From positions 1-64,000 of the forward strand of contig NZ_VSRY01000159.1 in the NCBI RefSeq assembly GCF_008271805.1: 64,000 nucleotides of DNA, written 5' to 3'. Positions 61,256 to 64,000 of this stretch are shown here, piece after piece. Source of the stretch: Streptomyces sp. TRM49041 (GTDB taxonomy: Bacteria > Actinomycetota > Actinomycetes > Streptomycetales > Streptomycetaceae). The notes under the pieces are model-generated. The model saw only the letters and a list, made by a program, of their open reading frames with translations, was not told the DNA's origin and ran no database searches. Every line of letters begins with the position of its first letter. Within the stretch, counting starts at the first letter, position 1. The translations under genes were made by a program, and so were the position numbers.

Positions 61256-62068
61256 ATGAAGCTGTGGGTCAACGGCGAACTGCGCGACGCGGACGCCGCG
61301 ACGATCTCCGTCCTCGACCACGGCCTGACCGTGGGCGACGGCGTCTTCGAGACGCTCAAGGCGGTACGCGGCCGGCTGTTCGCCCTGGACCTCCACCTCG
61401 ACCGGCTCGTCCGCTCCGCGCGCGGCCTCGGCCTGCCCGACCCGGACCTGGACGAGGTGCGCCGCGCCTGCGCCGCCGTCCTGGAGGCCAACCCGACGGA
61501 GCTCGGCCGGCTCCGCGTCACGTACACCGGCGGTCTGTCCCCGCTCGGCTCCGACCGGGGCGACACCGGCCCCAGCCTCGTCGTCGCCCTCGGCGAGATC
61601 ACCCGCCGCCCCGACACGACAGCCGTGATCACCGTCCCCTGGACCCGCAACGAACGCGGGGCCCTCACCGGCCTCAAGACCACCTCGTACGCCGAGAACG
61701 TCGTGGCCCTCGCCAGGGCCCACCAGCGAGGCGCCTCCGAGGCGCTGTTCGCCAACACCGTCGGGCGCCTCTGCGAGGGCACCGGCTCCAATGTCTTCGT
61801 CGTCCTCGACGGCCACATCCACACCCCGCCGCTCGCCTCCGGCTGCCTCGCCGGCATCACCCGCCACCTCGCCGTCGAGTGGACCGGCGCGCAGGAGACG
61901 GACCTGCCCATGGACGTCCTGGAGCGCGCCGACGAGATCTTCCTGACCTCCACGCTCCGCGACATCCAGGCCGTCCACCGCGTCGACGACCGCGAGCTGT
62001 CCGCCGCTCCCGGCCCGGTCACCGCCAAGGCGATGCGCGTCTTCGCGGAACAGGCCGCCCTCTTGTGA
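61256..62068 (+). CDS. pabC: 4-amino-4-deoxychorismate lyase (class IV PLP enzyme)
   Basis: 270 residues, fold-type IV. VLDHGLTVGDGVFETLKAVR is the N-terminal signature, the Schiff-base Lys is in TGLKTTSYAENVVALARA, and LCEGTGSNVFVVLDG binds the cofactor. It eliminates pyruvate from aminodeoxychorismate to give p-aminobenzoate. The ATG follows the pabB stop after one base, so the pair is co-translated. D-amino-acid or branched-chain aminotransferases share the fold, but context favours PabC. Confidence 0.9.
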   Translation: MKLWVNGELRDADAATISVLDHGLTVGDGVFETLKAVRGRLFALDLHLDRLVRSARGLGLPDPDLDEVRRACAAVLEANPTELGRLRVTYTGGLSPLGSDRGDTGPSLVVALGEITRRPDTTAVITVPWTRNERGALTGLKTTSYAENVVALARAHQRGASEALFANTVGRLCEGTGSNVFVVLDGHIHTPPLASGCLAGITRHLAVEWTGAQETDLPMDVLERADEIFLTSTLRDIQAVHRVDDRELSAAPGPVTAKAMRVFAEQAALL

Positions 62069-62111
62069 CCGGGTGATGGCCCGGGGCCCCGTGGTGGGTA
62101 GGAAACCGGTG

Positions 62112-62909
62112 ATGACCACCACCCTGCGGCCGACCGGGCCGCTTCAGCAGCACGACGACGGATCCCTGGCGCGCTCCTACGAGGTGTGCGTCAACAGCCG
62201 CCCCGTGGGCGGCGTCCAGCTCGGGACGGTACGCGGACAGGGCCGCACCGTGGGCACCATCCGCGCCCTCCATGTGGAGGAGGCGGACCGCGGGCGCGGC
62301 CGGGGCACGGTGGCCGCACTCGCCGCCGAGGAGGTGCTGCGGGGCTGGCGCTGCGACCGGATCCGGATCTCCGTACCGGCCGGCGACGACGCCGCCGCGG
62401 CCCGGCGTCTGGCCACCGCGCTCGGCTACACGGAACACGGCCACATCCTCGTCAAGGATCTCGACGGGACCGCCCCCGAGCCGCCTCCGCCCGGCCTGGA
62501 GATACTGCCCATGACGGAGGCGGAGTCCGGGCGGTTGCGGAGCGCCGACCCGCACGCCACCCGGGCATCCCTCCCCGAGCCCCCGCTCCCCGGCGGCCCC
62601 GCGACCGAGGACACCGCCCTCCACGTCGCCGTACGGGACGGTGTGCGGCTCGGCCACCTGCTGACGGGCCGACGCGAGCTGGCGCCGGGGGAGTGGGTGC
62701 CGTGCGTGCGGCAGATCGCGGTCACGGAGGCCGAGCGCCACAAGGGCTACCGCCGCGCCCTTCTCCACTTCGCCGAACAGACCGCCCGCTCCTCCGGCGC
62801 CCGCCGCCTGGCCCTCCGGGTCGCCCCGGACGCCGCCCCGCCGCGCACCCCGTACAGCGCACTCGGCTACCGCCCGGCACTCATCGACTACGAGAAGCAG
62901 CTCTACTGA
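62112..62909 (+). CDS. Double-domain GNAT N-acetyltransferase
   Basis: 265 residues with two GNAT halves. The first has RALHVEEADRGRGRGTVAAL (motif A), then ATALGYTEHGHILVKDL. The second has VRQIAVTEAERHKGYRRALL and YSALGYRPALIDYEKQLY at the end. The second half looks like the one that may still bind acetyl-CoA less well (RHKGYRR instead of RxxGxG/A). Substrate unknown. ATG 62112 has AGGAAA upstream; GTG 62073 and ATG 62076 are earlier alternatives. Overlaps the convergent DsbA-like gene by seven bases. Confidence 0.8.
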   Translation: MTTTLRPTGPLQQHDDGSLARSYEVCVNSRPVGGVQLGTVRGQGRTVGTIRALHVEEADRGRGRGTVAALAAEEVLRGWRCDRIRISVPAGDDAAAARRLATALGYTEHGHILVKDLDGTAPEPPPPGLEILPMTEAESGRLRSADPHATRASLPEPPLPGGPATEDTALHVAVRDGVRLGHLLTGRRELAPGEWVPCVRQIAVTEAERHKGYRRALLHFAEQTARSSGARRLALRVAPDAAPPRTPYSALGYRPALIDYEKQLY

Positions 62910-63448
62910 CGGCCGGGCCGCGTCCGCCGGCCCTCCGCGAGCAGGCGGTCCGCGATCTCCTCGATGCGGGCGCGGAGGCCCTCCTGGCTCTTGCCGCCGT
63001 CCAGGCGCTCGCCGCCGATCATGTACGTGGGCGTGCCGGTGACGCCCAGGGCCTTGCCCTCGGCCTGGTCGGCGTCGACGATCAGGAGGTGCCGGCCGTC
63101 GATCAGGGCGGTGTCGAACTCCTCGTCGTCCAGGCCCAGCTCCCGCGCCACCTCCAGCAGGAACGTCTCGCCCTTGGTGCTCAGATCCTCCACCCGCGCC
63201 AGGACCGCCTCCGCGTACGCCCTGCCCTCGCCCTGCGCCAGGGCCTCCTCGGCGGCCTGGGCGGCGGCGTAGGCGTGCTTGTTCTTCTCCAGCGGGAAGT
63301 GGCGCAGCCGCACCTCCAGCCGGTCGCCGTAACGCTCCCGCAGCGCGCGCTGGTCCTCCAGCGCGGTCCGGCAGTCCGGGCACTGCAGGTCGCACCAGAC
63401 GTCGAGGACGACGGGCAGCGCGGTGTGGTCGGTGGTGGAGTCGCTCAT
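62903..63448 (-). CDS. DsbA-family oxidoreductase (thioredoxin fold)
   Basis: 181 residues. The redox motif CPDC is in DLQCPDCRTALEDQ, the cis-Pro loop is VTGTPTYMIGG, and the long helical insert (HAYAAAQAAEEALAQGEG) fits the DsbA/FrnE-like family. No signal peptide, so it is probably cytosolic. It may catalyse disulfide exchange or detoxification; substrate unknown. ATG 63448 starts exactly where similarity begins. Confidence 0.87.
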   Translation of the reverse strand: MSDSTTDHTALPVVLDVWCDLQCPDCRTALEDQRALRERYGDRLEVRLRHFPLEKNKHAYAAAQAAEEALAQGEGRAYAEAVLARVEDLSTKGETFLLEVARELGLDDEEFDTALIDGRHLLIVDADQAEGKALGVTGTPTYMIGGERLDGGKSQEGLRARIEEIADRLLAEGRRTRPGRQ

Positions 63449-63615
63449 GGTCTCAGTCTTCCAGCCCGCCGATCCGCGTCCCAACCGGGACCTGGGGAGG
63501 AGGCGGGCCCGGAGATCTCCCGGAGATCTCCGGGCCGTGCCCGCGGGACCGTGGCCACCGCGTACCCGGGCGATGCAGGATGGAAGGGACGCGACGCCCA
63601 CGGCTGGAGGACCGC

Positions 63616-64000
63616 ATGCTTGCCGAGACCATTTGTTCCGCGGTGTCCGCGGCGGGACTGGGCATCGCGGCGATCACCGCGTACCGCCGCCGCTTCCTCG
63701 CCGCGACCCGCATCGCCGCCTACTCGCTGGTACCTCTGGGGCTGGTGATGACCGGCGCCGTCCAGTGGCTGGCCGACACGGCGTTCAGCCCGGTGGCGTG
63801 GGCCGGCTTCGGCGTGCTCGGGGCGTCCTGGCTGCTGTTCTCCAGCACCCGGGCGGTCGAGCGGCGCAGGGGCGGCCGCAAGGAGCGCGAGGAGCGCGGG
63901 GCGGCGGCCGGAGCGGAGCGGCCGGGCGCCGTGGCGCCGGGCGCCGCGAAGCCCTCCCTGGAGGGCGGGCCCCGCCGTACGAAGAAGGACGCACCCGCCG
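63616..64000 (+). CDS. Small membrane protein, 3' end outside window
   Basis: From ATG 63616 (GGAGG eight bases upstream) the frame stays open to the window end: at least 128 residues. Two or three hydrophobic helices (ETICSAVSAAGLGIAAITAY, IAAYSLVPLGLVMTGAVQWL, WAGFGVLGASWLLFSST) are followed by a basic, Ala/Gly-rich tail (RAVERRRGGRKEREER). Similar Streptomyces proteins are sometimes labelled cellulose synthase without basis; no glycosyltransferase motif is visible. Confidence 0.75.
   Translation, partial: MLAETICSAVSAAGLGIAAITAYRRRFLAATRIAAYSLVPLGLVMTGAVQWLADTAFSPVAWAGFGVLGASWLLFSSTRAVERRRGGRKEREERGAAAGAERPGAVAPGAAKPSLEGGPRRTKKDAPA

Overview
This window looks like an interior piece of a Streptomyces (or closely related actinobacterial) chromosome. 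The DNA is very GC-rich with strongly G/C-biased third codon positions. Many starts are GTG (and one TTG), and neighbouring genes often overlap by four bases (GTGA or ATGA). Lineage-typical features include SpoIIE-type phosphatases, an HTH-TPR regulator, a mycosin-like protease, a BluB-CobT fusion and a TTA codon in one regulator. I see no integrase, transposase, CRISPR array or phage gene; this reads as core chromosome with small accessory patches.

Layout. 1-3.4 kb: a membrane protein cut by the window edge, a mycosin-type subtilase, an SseB-family protein and a DUF1844 protein. 3.5-6.2 kb: the translation operon infC (apparent ATC start, long leader)-rpmI-rplT, then a TrmH-family rRNA methyltransferase. 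6.3-11.3 kb: an orphan PAS histidine kinase containing a TTA codon, then pheST with a 17-bp terminator stem. 11.4-14.8 kb: a SpoIIE-type phosphatase, an HTH-TPR regulator and a NUDIX hydrolase. 14.8-18.2 kb (minus): two overlapping SPFH (flotillin-like) genes and a doubtful small membrane ORF. 18.4-23.7 kb: a 3-hydroxyacyl-CoA dehydrogenase, a GHL10-type secreted glycosidase, DUF1918 and DUF6461-type proteins, a GNAT remnant, an RsmC/RlmG-type methyltransferase and a cupin. 23.8-28 kb: YdeI-like, AraC-like, VOC and a short UvrA paralogue. 28-29.2 kb: a second membrane SpoIIE-type phosphatase.

29.3-38.4 kb is the arginine region: argCJBDR, then two minus-strand genes (PPOX, L,D-transpeptidase), then argG and argH. 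Promoters with similar A/T-rich operator-like motifs precede argC and argG, and ArgR is encoded in the same cluster. 38.4-45.4 kb: a HAD-like gene, a TetR-MFS pair with a perfect 26-bp operator, an acyltransferase, a Tat-exported glycerophosphodiesterase, a small sigma factor, a GNAT protein, a dispersed Streptomyces intergenic repeat and two small membrane proteins. 45.7-48.7 kb: a Cys/Met-containing leader ORF and metNIQ, a methionine ABC importer.

49.5-56.3 kb is a corrinoid/tetrapyrrole cluster: a CobL (CbiET)-type methyltransferase, a 1272-residue protein with a long Pro/Ala/Gln-rich N-terminus followed by BluB and CobT domains, and a fused precorrin-2 dehydrogenase/uroporphyrinogen-III methyltransferase. 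56.4-59.4 kb: a second TrmH-like methyltransferase, a membrane Ser/Thr kinase overlapping it tail-to-tail, and a 69-residue membrane protein. 59.5-60.1 kb (minus): a tRNA operon Gly(GCC)-Cys(GCA)-Val(GAC)x3 with its own promoter and terminator. 60.2-64 kb: pabB-pabC for p-aminobenzoate, a double-GNAT protein, a DsbA-like protein and a membrane protein cut by the window end.

I did not find a convincing wholly new multi-gene system. The items most worth following up are the infC ATC start and leader, the TTA-containing kinase, the metN leader ORF, the SPFH pair, the hairpin over the NUDIX ribosome-binding site, and the BluB-CobT fusion.
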